The notes: generated by a model from the letters alone, not told the origin. Counted from the first letter of the stretch, positions 1 through 12,669 are shown. The stretch is 64,000 nucleotides of DNA from Phycomyces nitens (GCA_022702545.1 JAHRBC010000007.1:2914001-2978000), one strand, 5' to 3'. Program-made: numbers and translations.

Positions 1-2399
1 GACCTTGACACTTGGAACCTCTCTCCAACCACTGTTATCCGTGCCCTCTCACGAGCAGCCTCCCAGGGCGACTGTACGCTTGTAAACCAGATCCTGTCAG
101 ATACTAGAGCCAGACCGTTTCTCAATATCGATAGTTCAGACGACGACACGGTTGGTACAACCCCACTGATTTATGCAGCTTGTTTTGGAAAACCAGAGGT
201 AGCACGCGTCCTACTGGCAGCCGGGGCCAAGGTTGATGTTCAAGACAAGAGTAAGAAACAAGTTGCAGACATGGTTAATTAATTAGTTGTAATTAATTAA
301 TCAAGCGGCTCATTTATTCATTGATTTAATCTAAAGTGGGCTGGACTCCTTTAATGTGGGCCACGACAAACAATCATCCTCAAGTGGTCCAGCTCTTGTT
401 GGACCACGGCGCTTCATTTGCTACAAAGTCAGCCAGAGGAAGAACGGCAGCAGATTTTGTGGATGGTGCAAATCCCACAATGGTCACCATCCTGTCCCAC
501 AAGGAAGGCAGGGTCCCTACCAAGAAGAGGCATCTTGGCTCCTTTGGAGAACAAGGGACCACAGACACAGTTGATCACCCAGACATGCAAACCAACCAAA
601 AAACAGACCATGCCTTGGATTCAGGCAGCAGTGAGGACGAAGACCTTGTAATGTATGAGGCCAACTGGGAATCCGTCCATCGATTCAAGTGGGACATTTG
701 TTTGCCTGACCAGATGTTTGTCTTTGCAGAACACGACATGGAGACCATCCTAAACACAGCAATCGTTGGCTTCAAACAGCCGAGATCTCACTTGGAAATA
801 TGGGTCCCAGCAAATATTGTGTTTCTGAGTGCCAGATATGCACACTATGTGTCCAGCGCAGAGCTGCTAAAGACCTTTCTCAAGGCATCCATAGCCAAGA
901 TTGCCATGGTCATAAAGGTAATCATTTATTCACAGACCCTGCACCCAAAAAAAAAACTAACTAGCCCTGGCATCAAATAGCTTGCCGAACGAGACATCCA
1001 CATGCTCGTGTTTTGGATCTCCAATCTATCTCAACTGCTCTTTTACCTCAAGAAAGACTTCGGACTCGTCGTAGCAACTGCAGAACACCAGCTTGCAATT
1101 GCTGAACTCATTTCAGAGACATACACCCTCCTGGTCAAGGATTCTGAACAGAGACTAGACAAGATCCTAGAGCCTGCCATGTTAGAATACGAACAGATAA
1201 CTGGACTTGAGCCTGTTGATTTTACAGACGACTGGTCTCGCTATTTCCGTCGATCACGTACACGCAAGGCTACTTCAACCGGGCCATTGGAGCCCTTATC
1301 TGACCAGCAATACCTCCCCCACACCCTAACTCCACACTCAATAACCTCAATGCTCTCATCTATCCTACATGTGTTTCGATCCTATGAAGTCCATCCTCTC
1401 ATCACTGCCCAGGCAACTGCCCAATTCTTCCATTTCTTTACCTGTGAGATGTTTAATCGGATACTGATGAACAAAAAGTACATGTGCCGCTCAAAGGCAC
1501 TGCAGATCAGGATGAACTTATCGGTTGTGGAGGAGTGGGTACACGACAATGGATTCCAGGGTGCAGTCAGTCCGTTCTTTGGACCATTGATCCAGTTGCT
1601 GCAGTTGCTCCAATGTGTATCTCAATTAGATGACCTTGAGCTGTTTGTAAAGACCACAAAGACCTTTGATCTCTTGAACCCAGTCCAAATCAAGCGCTGT
1701 GTACTGCAGTACCGCTACGAGGTCTCTGAGACACGTTTGCCAGATGAAATTGAAAAGTACACGATGCAGATTGCCCAGGACACTGTACGGTCAGTCCATC
1801 AAAAGACTCTACAGCGCCAGTCAAGTGAGAGTAGTCATGGATGCGGAGGCCAGCAAAGTGAAGCTGCCTCACGACGCAGCAGTTTCCTATCTAGCGGGAG
1901 ACCGAGTGTGGCCCGACAGAGCCGAGGATCCCGACCAAACAGCATCTCTAGTATAGGCAGTCTATTGATATTGTCAGGCATGATGTCTCGAGAGGCAACC
2001 GAGACAGAGGAAGAAGTGGTTGGGCCCTCTGATGAATCAATTGAGCATACATTAAACGATGAGGACGAGGACGAAGCAGAGAGTGCAAGAGAATGGGTTG
2101 CCGAAAAGAGAGACTCTAGTTTCCAGTTACCGTTCACACTGCCGACCAGCAAGCCAGTGCGGACAAATAGCAATAATGGTACGAGACCAATTGATCCAGA
2201 AAATGAGCTTCCTTCTCGACACACACTATCTGAAGGCATCTACCAGGCCCTGAAACAAAAAAGAGGAGCTGAGAGAGAGAGAGATGCAGGAGAGAGATCT
2301 GTGGTGCCAAGTATTCCGGAAGATTGGCTTGAGATTTTGGACAGTAAAATGCATCACCAGCCCATAGTACCGCGTTCAGGAATGGATGCTGGAATCTAA
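1..2399 (+). CDS. Ankyrin-repeat / DIL-domain protein (5' end outside window)
   Basis: Three exons are visible: 1-250, 337-917 and 981-2399, joining in frame to about 749 residues with a TAA stop at 2397-2399. The first two exons read as ankyrin repeats (TPLIYAACFGKPEVARVLLAAGA, then GWTPLMWATTNNHPQVVQLL). Exon 3 has a helical DIL (dilute) region with a typical HVFRSYEVHPLITAQATAQF stretch, followed by a Ser- and acid-rich tail. Ankyrin + DIL proteins are a known fungal family related to the cargo-binding tail of class V myosin, but they have no motor; the cellular role is poorly defined. The N-terminus lies left of the window. Introns are 86 and 63 bp with GT-AG borders. Family assignment is firm; function is inference. 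Confidence 0.85.
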
Positions 2400-4255
2400 G
2401 AAGCTCATTTTTATTTATTTTATTTTATTTTATTTATTTTTATTTATTTAAAAAATAATAATAATATTAAATACAGGATTTTTTTTATTTTTTTTTATTT
2501 TTTTGTATAATCCTCCAAAAAAAAAAAAACTCATATTTTATTTAATATTGAATCGGCGGATTAATAATCAGCGGGAATTTAATTTTCTGTTTCTGTTTTT
2601 GCGATTTTGTGTTTGTGAGACACACTGGGGTCGTAACTTTTTGTACAATTGACCTCGCCATTGAACATTGGATCAAGAACAAATAGTTACAAGTACTTGC
2701 TATTGTGAATTGGTGTTTGGAAATAAAAAGAAGAAGAAGAATAAGAAAATAGGCGAAAAATATCGATATCAACTTTCAAGGATCTATATAAAAGTGTCTC
2801 TGTGTCCTACATGAGTCGAAAACAGTATGCAATTGAAGATCAATAGGGGTCATTTAAACCCTATGTATTTAACGCTTGTCCTTCAGACCCTCTGTTTCAT
2901 GTTTTGTAGTAGGGTTTATATGATTAATCACCTCTTGTCCCAAGCCTGTTTTAAAAGAGTATAAAGTACCATATTTTTCAACTGTGCTGATTAAATAAAG
3001 GCAAGACCATAGTTTGCTCTAGGTTCTTGTGAAAATTCAGTGATTTCTGGGCCTGGTACACAAATGGTCACCAGAACCCACAATGCTTACATTTGCAGCC
3101 TTGATACGTGATTCTAGTAGCATATCAATCGAGTGACTATAGGAACTCTGGCATGAAAACCATGTATAATGCTCACAAACCTAATATTTCAGCCTACGAG
3201 TACACAAGCACAGGACATCAACCAGCAACCTCGAGGGAATTCTATTTTATTTTATTTTATAATCATGAATAAATAAACATCTCAATTGTGCCTTTTATCG
3301 GCCAATGGCCTATAAGCAAGTGCATGCAAGGTAATTGTATACTTTGCCATGATCCCAAGTCTGTTGCTCATCACAATTTACTTCTTTGTAACCTTTTAGA
3401 GTAAGACTGGTTTTTCCGGAACAAATTGGCACTGGAAATATTGTGCTTGGCAGGCCAGACCAACGAGTGCCAAGAGCCGATTGTTGACAAGGAGAGTAAC
3501 AAGATGGCCATTCCATTCCAATCCATGTTTGCTTGTTCTTCTGACAACTACCATTAAACAAATTAATTAAATTATACGAGCAGCCCAGGCATGTATAACG
3601 TGTACTGCATAATCAGTGCGTCTTATTTATTTAATTATTTATTTATTTTATATAAAACCATGCCAGACTTCATATTTGGCAACCAATAAACGCAAAAACT
3701 AAACGCATATAAATATATATATATAAATTTCAAGTGCGGAGTACATTTACTTTTTTTTTTAATGCACGCACCATTTTCAATCGACGCAGAATCGACAGAG
3801 CACAAGCCATTTGATAAACGTGCAAAAGGCCAAGAAATAAGGAGTGATTTGTGCATGTAGTCCATATGGCCTATTTAAATTGAACACACACACACACATT
3901 ATTTGGTATTCATTGTCCCAAGTATATATATATATATATATATATGTATATAGAGTAATAATAACAATAAATAGTCCTTTACTCCTTATGAATTATCATC
4001 CAAACCTCCTTTATGATTATTCAATCTACCCCTTTATTTATAAAAAATAAAAAATAAAAAATAATAATATTAATAATAATATTAATAATAACAATAATAA
4101 TAATAATAATAATAGGTGGTGTTTTTTTTCCCTTTCTACTGAAAAAAATATATACAGACCTTGGTCTACAGTCAATCCTTTTTTCCCATTCTGTATAACT
4201 TCACTCATTTTATATAATTCCAAGTCCATTTGACATTCTTCCCCATTGACCATTT
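2400..4255. other. AT-rich spacer, no supported gene
   Basis: This stretch holds T- and A-runs, (TA)n near 3715 and 3923-3945, and AAT/ATT trinucleotide tracts at 4060-4115. Open frames such as the minus-strand one at 3310-3561 resemble no family I know and lack plausible splice partners. It should contain the 3' end of the ankyrin/DIL gene and the promoter of the receptor gene. An undetected first exon of the receptor could also lie here. Confidence 0.5.
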
Positions 4256-7200
4256 ATGAACCTCTCGACTAGTAATGCCACAACGGCATTCGGAAGAATG
4301 TTGGCTGACGATGGAATCACAACCCTTACCCAGGTAGATTCGAATACGGTCGTAATCACTCCACGATTCAACACCACGAATCGCACTGAACTAAAGGCAA
4401 TAAACAATACCAGTAATATTTATATTTATATATATATAATTAAAAAAATATACAAATGTGTGTGTGTATACCTTGCCAATTGGTTAACAAAAGACATGTA
4501 TAGATTGGTGTTCTTTTGCCGTTTAGTCAAACAGACGATAACTTTACAGCACAGATCGTGTGGGGGTAAAAAAAATATTGACTCGATATTGCCAATTGAT
4601 CGCATTAACGAAAATAATAATAATAATCAACAACAGTGGTATGTCTGCCATTCGAATGGCTGTAAACGACATCAATGCGCGGGGTTTGATTCCTGGGGCC
4701 TACATTACACTGATCGAAAGAGATTCTTTCCCGCAGGATTCACTCGAGCAAACAGCCGTTACTGATGCCGTCTATGCATCCGTTACGCTTTTACAGCAGG
4801 GCGTAATCGGTGTCATTGGAGACATTTCGAGTTCATGGACCAGCCTGAGTGCAATAATGACAAGTACACTAGAGATCCCACAGTGCTCGTTTACTGCCAG
4901 TGCAAGTATGTCTTGCTAATATTAATTACAAAACTTAATCAGTTTATCTTTTGATAGTTTCGTTCTCGGACAAGACGCAGTACAAGTACTTTTTTCGAAC
5001 GATTCCTACCCAGGTTATCATTGCCGATGTCATGCTCTCGTTTGCAGCAAATCAAGGCTGGAAAAAGATCGGTATTCTCTATACAGACGACCCACTAGGC
5101 CAGCAATGTGAGCCAAATATATATATATATATAAACAAGTTGATTAATTTCCCTATAGTCTACCAGCGGGCAGTTGTCCAGGCTGGCATCAGCAAGATTT
5201 TGATCACTCAATTCCACGCCATTCCTTTGACAGGAACAGACTCTCTTCAGAACGAACTCGAGAACATGGTGTCTCGTGGAACTCGAATTATGATTGTAGC
5301 TGCCTCGGGCGATCCTTTGGCTAATCTAATGATCACTGCTGCAAATATGGGGCTAATGACCAATGAATATGCCTGGTTATTAATGGGAGAAGCCAGTGAC
5401 GACCTGGCCGATTCGATCCAGACCTACAATGCAAACCACACGAAACAGATTGATTTTAACCAGACGTTCTCAGGCCTGTTTATGTTTGATAATTGGTTGA
5501 CACTATATGGCTACCCTCCATTCGAGTCTTTTCTCGATCTCTGGTCAGCCCTGGATCCAGCTGCGTGAGTAGTTTAGTAGCCCAAGAATCCAATTAATCC
5601 AATTAATCATTATAAAAAAAAATCTATATAGATATCCGTTTGCCGGCCAACGAAAGATCACTACAAACGAAGGGTACCTTGACACTGAAAACTATCCATT
5701 ACTTATCCAAAACATTGTTATAGGCTAGCCTATTCGTGTATGATGGTAATGGCCCAGGGGTTCAGCCACACTATAAGCACAATTTCCAACCAGACCTATG
5801 CTCTCGAGCAATTGGCTTCGGGTGAACTTGGCCAATACCTTTTGCCGTCTGCATTTAATGTAGGCTATGTGGGCCCCGAGGGTCCAATGGTCTATGATTC
5901 CAATGGAGATCTCACAAATGGGTAAGTCTGGTTTGATAAAGTAATGCGTATTTAGACCCAAACCACTGTAGAAACTATCGCATCTATAACATCAAGCACG
6001 GCAACCAAGCTGTCATTGGCCAGAGTGTTGGTGGTGTCTTGACCCTAACAAGTCCTCCAACGTATCATGACGGCACCTCAAAGGCAAGTTGTCTATAGGA
6101 TAGTTACTGTCTGGTATCCATGGTTACTAATAGACTCTAGTCTCCAAAATTCATTCGCACAGCCTCCGTCAGATTCACCACCGAGCACAGCACTGAACCC
6201 AAACATGTCTTCTCCAATTGCCCACGCTATTCTTGCTGTTGCGGGTACGGGAATTGCGTTTGCCATCCTCGTGTTTTGTTTGGTGGTCAAGTTCCGTAAA
6301 CACGAAGTCTTCAAGGCGTCCAGGTAAGCCCAACTAGAGAGTGGCCTATTTTTACCTAATCTTCCCATAGTCCCTTGTTCTGCTGCTTTGAATTGGTTGG
6401 CTTTGTGTTGACCTATCTATCGGTCATGTTCATGATTGGCACCCCAACCCAGACAAGTTGTATTGCTGGACCTCTGGTGTTCAACTTTGGATTCTTGCTG
6501 GTACTCGGGTAAGGCTCAAGATCAAAACGATAAAGACACGATTGCCTAACAAAGCACCCTATAGAAATATGATTGCAAAAAATTATCGCATCTACCGTAT
6601 CTTTAACAACATTTTTATTTCTCGAACCGTCATTACAGACCTACAGCTCATAAAGACCGTGTCTATTGTGGTTGGAATTGACATGGTAATCCATATTACA
6701 TAATTTAAATTACCCAACCAAAAAAAAAAAGAATAATAATGATAATGTTCTAGGGCTCTAATGTTGGGCTTTATCTTTGTACAGATCATTCTATGTATTG
6801 GCCTGATCGTATCCAGACCCACGCCAACCATGACCACCATCTCGGTCTCTGTTTATTACTGGGAGTGTAAACCACAGTCTGACTATCGAATAGTATTTGC
6901 GGCCTTGATGGGCATCTATGTGATGTTTCTGCTGGTGTTTGCTACCTTTTTGGCCTACAAGACACGACTGGCCGGCAGACAGTACAGTCACTACAACGAA
7001 TGCCGTCAAATGGGACTCTCTGTCTAGTAAGTCTCTCTCTATTTGTTATTTATTTTAGTTACTAGATGCGACTAAACATATCATGATTAGCAATATCCTG
7101 TTTTCTGCCTTGGTTGGATTTGCAGTTGGGTTAAATACCATGGCTGATTTCTTTACGAGATACTACATCACGGTTATTACCATCTTGTGGGCAACGACCT

Positions 7201-8231
7201 TTTCGCTCTTGATTCTCTTTGTCCCCAAACTGCAGGCATTCTATCGACAGAGAAAAAAAGAGCGACAGGCGGCCACCAATGAGGCAAAGGAAACCCAGCA
7301 ACGCAATATTTTGCAATCCGTGTTCAATGGCACGAATCTCCAATCAGATGGCCTAGGACTAGGCTACACAACCGGTGACATGCATGGTAGAAATGGTGGG
7401 GGTGAGCTCATTAGCCTCGACCAGCTATTGGCCTCAGACAACTCGGGCCTACTTGATCCAGCCCAGGCCGAGCAACGCAAGGCAAGCATCGTGAGTGCCT
7501 ATTTAGAATTGTCGACATCTCTGGGAGATTCCAATTATGTGGAAGTTCACGAGGTAAGTCGCGGTTGATAATCAAAAGATGGGTATATTTACTGATTCGA
7601 AAAAACCAAATCAAATCAAATCAAATCAAATCTTGAAAGGGAGAAATGCCTGTGCGCATAGTGCTGCGATACTTTCCATTCTTATCTCAATGGAAGATGC
7701 AGCACATAATGGTGTTTCCATGGCTGGGCTATTTTTCATATTTTTCGGTAAGCATTGGCTTTCTCAATGTTTTAATTGTCAATTTAGCACGCCATCGACA
7801 CAATACATGCCGAATATGTTGCACCTGTGTATTTATACAGCAATTGGATTGTGTAGCAAGAGACCAGAAAAGGAACAGTGTTGGCGTATGCGCAGGCAAC
7901 CATTCATTCTGCTCAATTCAATGATTATGTGATCAAGATTCGAGGACAAGGCTGGTACGATATGTACATTCAAGTCCCTGATCTAAAGGCAATGGAGACC
8001 TGGCAGAGGTGCTTTAATCAGAAAACAAATCCCCAGGCATTTGTTCAGTCATCGCACCCCTCTGATGACTCACACGCCTTGGAATCACAAAAGTCAGTCG
8101 TCCCCGCCAAAGATCCTCTTGCTCCGACCTTGTCGCACTCGCCCAAACGGCAATCTAGCGAGCGGACTGTGCAGGGCAGTCTCGGGCAATCGAGCAGTCG
8201 GCGCCCAAGTGCAGCAGCCACCTTGACCTGA
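4256..8231 (+). CDS. Class C (GABA-B-like) G-protein-coupled receptor with PH-like tail
   Basis: Fifteen exons can be joined in frame: 4256-4412, 4535-4565, 4637-4905, 4958-5107, 5159-5564, 5632-5673, 5724-5921, 5972-6083, 6163-6323, 6371-6508, 6565-6685, 6785-7026, 7091-7553, 7640-7747 and 7857-8231 (990 residues). Residues ~50-450 form a periplasmic-binding-like ligand domain (IRMAVNDINARGLIPG; GVIGDISSSWT; the YKYFFRTIPTQ block). Seven hydrophobic helices follow from about residue 474, with the class C signatures YNECRQMGLSVYN before TM6 and a basic cytoplasmic end after TM7. The tail (exons 14-15) reads as a PH-like beta sandwich closing with a Trp helix (KAMETWQRCF), then a Ser-rich end. 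Such receptors signal through heterotrimeric G proteins; the ligand is unknown. Intron 8 is GC-AG. The start lacks a convincing signal peptide, so a 5' exon may be missing. Confidence 0.85.
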
Positions 8232-9627
8232 ATATTTATACAAATATATCATTTACTCCATTACCCACACACACACACACAACACAATACACACACAATA
8301 CACTCACACACTCACACACACATATATATTTTTTCTTACACATCTATACATATTCTCTGTCTATTTATTTATTTATTCATTCACAAATACAGCCAGCGGT
8401 TGCACCTGCTGCTACATTTACATTCTATGCATACAAATATATAAATATTTAAATATTTTTTTAAAATATATATAAATAAATATATAGTGTTTTATAGTAT
8501 TGATTGAGCCAGATAAAAAAAATTTAAAGAAGGAAAATGGCAAGAGATGGAGATGGTAGATCCCCCTTTTCTTTTTCTTTTTTTTTTAAACATATTAACT
8601 GGTATTATTTAATCTCCCACTTTGGAGTATTTACAGTAAAGGGAAACGTTTATTCCCTTTTATCTTTTATTCCCACAGGCCGTGATACAATCTCACACTT
8701 TCTTTCCTATCTGTGGTAACATTTTTATATACATATAAAACCCCCCAAAGACTCTGTGGGTTTGCCTATAGTACTTTAAACTGCGCGTGCAAAATCCACA
8801 AGGTGTCGGATTGGATTAGTACAAGGTGTATTATTTTTGGTTTTTCATATCAATAATCTAAAATAGAGTCTGGAATCAACCAAACGCAAAGCGCCGATAA
8901 CTAGAGTTGTTTATCTGCTTAGATCATCGATATATTCTAACAATAGCATTAATAATAGTAATTAAAAAAAAAGATCTGATAAACTGAAATGCAAAACAAG
9001 AGAGTGAGGGAGAAAATTTTGGGAAAAAAAATAAAAAATAAAAAAGATCTGATAAAAAAAATAGTGTATAGAGATTTCTAGTGCAGATGTTTCAAGGGAA
9101 AAGAAATTAGTTTCTTTTTGGATACGTCGGAAGATCTGATAAAACCAATTTATTTATTTATTTTTATTTTATTTTTATTTTTTTTTAAAAAAAAGAGCGG
9201 GCGATGGAGCGGACAATGGAACAAGATAATGTAAAGGAAAGAAAAGAAAGCGAATGGAAGCTTTAGAGATAGACAAAAAGTCCAGATTAAAAAAACACAC
9301 ACACACAAAACAAAAAATAGTGCGGAATTACGTCACTTGTAAGAAACCATGGCAACGTCAATCAGTTGTCATGTTTGTTATTTTTACACTTTTTATTTAG
9401 TTGATTTGGTTGTTGTTGTTGTTGTTCTTTTTTTTATATAGACCAAAAAAATAAATGGAGAGAGGAGGGTGGGAAGGTGTGAAGGGTATGTTGGCGAATT
9501 TGTTATTTTAAAAAAATATATACAGAGTTTGAAGAGATAGGGGAGTTTTTGTTGCTATTGTTTTTGACAGATGAAGGAAATGCAAACAGAAAAGAAAGAA
9601 AGAAAGAAAAATGTATGTATATATGAG
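8232..9627. other. Spacer between convergent genes, with microsatellites and a motif cluster
   Basis: No coding frame is convincing. It contains a CA-rich tract (8263-8320), TA tracts, and an A-rich block. Three exact copies of AGATCTGATAA lie at 8972, 9045 and 9132. A CRE-like TTACGTCA (9328) is followed by an X-box-like GAAACCATGGCAAC (9343-9356). These sites sit downstream of both flanking genes, which is odd for ordinary promoter elements. Confidence 0.5.
8972..9142. promoter_or_regulatory. Three AGATCTGATAA repeats (GATA-type sites)
   Basis: The 11-mer AGATCTGATAA occurs exactly at 8972-8982, 9045-9055 and 9132-9142, spaced 73 and 87 bp apart. Each includes a GATAA core, which fungal GATA zinc-finger factors recognise. 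Extra GATA cores lie just upstream (near 8890 and 8920). Regulatory function is inference from motif repetition alone. Confidence 0.3.
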
Positions 9628-10073
9628 TTAAAGGTAAAATACGCCTCGTCGCTTGGGTGAGCTGGCAAACGTGTCTTTGGGCACAACTGGGTTGAGATCA
9701 AAGGCTGGAGGAGATATCCGATGAAAGGAGTAATTTGTTGGTTTTCCTTGTGGTGAGGGTAACGAATATGATGGGATCGGTGATAGACTAGGAGATGATA
9801 CTGAAGATACTGAAGATGCTGAAGAGGTGGATGATAAGGCGGGTGACGATCGAGGGAAATCTTTTAGTTCTGCATAGTCGTATCCCAGCAGAGGGTGATG
9901 ATTTAATGCGTCGGAACGAAGGCAATCTTCAGAGCAGTAGAGAGAGTTCTAAAAGATAAAATATATATACATATATTAATAACCATGGTGATTAACAAAA
10001 CAAAAAACAAAATGTTTACCGAAAAAGCACTGACGGCCTTATCGCAGAAAGTGCACCAGTTGAGATTGCTCAT
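9628..10073 (-). CDS. Ecl1-family small zinc-binding protein
   Basis: Two exons, 10073-10020 and 9948-9628, encode 124 residues. The exon junction is phase 0 with a GT donor and AG acceptor. The N-terminus carries the family's paired metal ligands: WCTFCDKAVS in exon 1 and LYCSEDCLRSD at the start of exon 2, a C-x2-C...C-x3-C arrangement. The rest is a Ser/Pro-rich low-complexity tail ending in a basic KRRGVFYL. This matches the ECL1/2/3 family (extenders of chronological lifespan in fission yeast), short proteins induced by nutrient or zinc stress. The first exon is only 54 bp, so simple open-frame searches miss the gene. The transposon element starting at 10456 lies about 380 bp upstream, near its promoter. 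Confidence 0.8.
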
Positions 10074-10455
10074 TTTAATAGTTGTGTTGTTTTTGCAAAA
10101 AGATATGAAAAGTTGAAAGAAAGACTAGAAAATGAGGTTCTTTTTATAACAATCAAAGCAAGGAAAAAAAAAAGGACTTTACGATGACTCGGGACAACTC
10201 TACTCCCCCCTCTTTCTGTTATCTCTTTAGCTTTAACCCGTCACAAGCACGCCAAAAAATATAAAAAATGATAATAATTAAATATATAAAAAGTTTCTTT
10301 TTTCGTCTGTGCCCCTGAGAATTTTTTATTTCTTTTTTTGATAATATATGTATATATTTATAGGCCAATGGGAAATACTCATGGTTAACAGTTGATATCA
10401 TTGGCCATAAATGACGGAAGGTTTCTATCAGGTTTCCCATTACTTTGGGTTGATA
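10074..10455. other. Promoter-side spacer of the Ecl1-type gene
   Basis: No gene is seen. The stretch separates the Ecl1-type start codon (10073) from the left end of the inverted-repeat element. It holds A/T runs and an open frame on the minus strand (10219-10440) without family resemblance. Confidence 0.5.
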
Positions 10456-10810
10456 AAGTGAAACCCGAAATATAAGGAGTGCTATTTGAATATCCAGTCG
10501 TTATTCTCAAGCCCTTTTGCGTCTTTATCTACATACATACCACCATCATCCCACAAAGAGTTATTAACCTTAAATCAAGAAAAAAATGTGCCTCAATAGA
10601 CTCTGAATTCTGTAGCACAACCCTGCAAGTTATAACTTTGATATAAACCCATCTTTATTCAACCAGGCGTTCCTACACCGATTACCCTTTTGCTTGGCAT
10701 ACTCCTTGGTAATGGCAAAAAAAAACGCAAATCTAGTTTGTATTGGCGCCTCAACCAATTAATACGCCGACTATATTAAACCACCGCCACATGTACTCGA
10801 GTTCTTGGAG
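10456..10810 (+). repeat. Left terminal inverted repeat
   Basis: Complementary to about 12670-13044, with substitutions and small indels. It starts at AAGTGAAACCCG next to a TA. The copies share the blocks TATCCAGTCGTTATT and ATACTCCTTGGTAATGGCAA. Inner boundary is approximate. Confidence 0.7.
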
Positions 10811-11089
10811 AGTATTTTATATAATGATGATCACAACTTTAGATTTTGTCAGACAATAATATATACCTCCAACTCTATTATCCTGGTTTGTCTATATTTC
10901 CTTTACGATCCGTTGCCAAGGATATTGGCTCGAAAAAAAAAACTTCAAGGGCTTTGGTGGCATAAAGAAAAGTATAATTACCTAATCCCAAGTGTTTTGG
11001 TGTCATGTGTATATTCCTCATTCTGATTCTGTAAAATGGTATTGATACCAAATGACTCTTGCATATTTAAGCCATGTTTATGGTCATTA

Positions 11090-11338
11090 TTAATCTTGAC
11101 AGATTACACCAACCAACTCTAGGTTTCTTTGAAATTGTACTCTTTCCCTTAACATGGTACCCAAATACGTCCACAACTTCTCAATGTGGCTGAGATGTGG
11201 GCTGCTTAGCAACCACACCTTATTTTTATTGAAAATATTATATATATATACACATATATATTGCTCTCTCTGTCTAAACCGCCAAAAAAAAAAGAAAAAA
11301 AAAAAGAAATGCCGGCAAATGTTTGGTAAATAGACCAT
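11090..11338 (-). pseudogene. Decayed Tc1-like transposase, third-acidic-residue region
   Basis: The minus-strand reading contains SPHLSHIEKLWTYLGTMLRE, which lines up with the family motif around the final catalytic Glu (SPDLNPIE-LW). The Asp before the motif has become His, and the upstream frame runs into homopolymer (poly-Phe) sequence. No intact DDE triad is present. It lies inside the inverted-repeat element and is probably its former transposase. Confidence 0.55.
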
Positions 11339-12669
11339 CTATTTTGATTTACATAGAGGCTCACCAAAAAAGGGAAGAAAAAAGCGCTTTCTTATCAACC
11401 GGCCCATAATAATTTTGATGGCATCGGTGTTCTCGAGTGTTTATCTCTTTTTCACCCGAACATGTAGTCTCAAACTATAATCAGCGCTTTATCAGCCGTA
11501 TTTCTTTGATCTTGAACAGTCATGCTTTAGTTTCAAATCTGGCAATAATTCGCTCTCGTTTTTCCATTATCTAGAAAAAGCATAAACTACACCTAATCCT
11601 TTTTACATGCCACGATCCTACTTTTAATTGGACTTTTTTTTTTTTTTTTTTTTGAAAGATAAGCAAGGACCCCATTGATTTTTATGTCTGTCTTTTGACA
11701 GGCCCAGATTTACAGTCTAATTTTTTTTATAAAAAAAATGTATACAAAGGTTACAGATTCTGTTGAAAATACCAGGCTTGGAAATACAAGAGGTATTTCC
11801 GTTTGGCACAAAAGCTACAGAAAATCAAGTGGACCAATAGTTTTTTTTTGTTGGCAAGGAGACGAGAGTTGGTTTTGGACATTTTATCTTTGTTTTTCTT
11901 TTCTGTACAAAACAAATTGTATTAGTGGATTGGATATATGGAAACTTTACTATTTGTAGAGATGCGGTTGGCTTTTGAGCAATATAAACAATCAAGATGT
12001 TGAGATTGGGGTTCACCGTTGTTTGATAATATAACCTGGAATAATCCTGTACTTTATATATGAAAATAGTATTATAATTTTTTTTACAAGATGTGGCGTG
12101 GACAGCTTGTTTGACAGGGTCTTGATATGACATGATGAATCTTTGGCTGATAGGCAAAAAAAGAAGAAAAAGAAATAAAAGAACAAACGGCACAGCAAAC
12201 AATTTTTTTTTCGACAAAAAAAAAACATTACTGTGGAATAATCATCGGAACGGGGTGTCAAGTACCCTTGGCGTTGATCATCTCTCATAATCATCAGTCC
12301 CGGTCTGCTAATTGGTGGGTACCCAAGTAGCCGACGTGAGAAATATGAAACTAATTAGTACTGAGACAAATATTTGTAATAGGCTAAAAAACTCATCAGT
12401 TATAGATTATTCCGTGCATTCATGGCAGCCATGCTCATCAACAACAAAGGACTCTGCCCAATTTTATTAAAAGACGTGTGTGTTTGTGTGTTGGAAAGGT
12501 AAATCGATGTGTAGAGATGACTTTTACTATTTCTTGTTAGACAATCTACTCGACATGGACCATATTAGATGCAAAAGTTTTATAGACTTTTTGGACATCA
12601 TTCAAGCTCATCTTTATCAAAAACATGGTTTTAATATAGATGAGGAGCAACGATGATTTTGGGATATAG

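Noticed and set aside
12013..12294. 93-codon minus-strand frame inside the inverted-repeat element
   Set aside because: Poly-Phe and other homopolymer-derived residues; no similarity to transposase apart from location.
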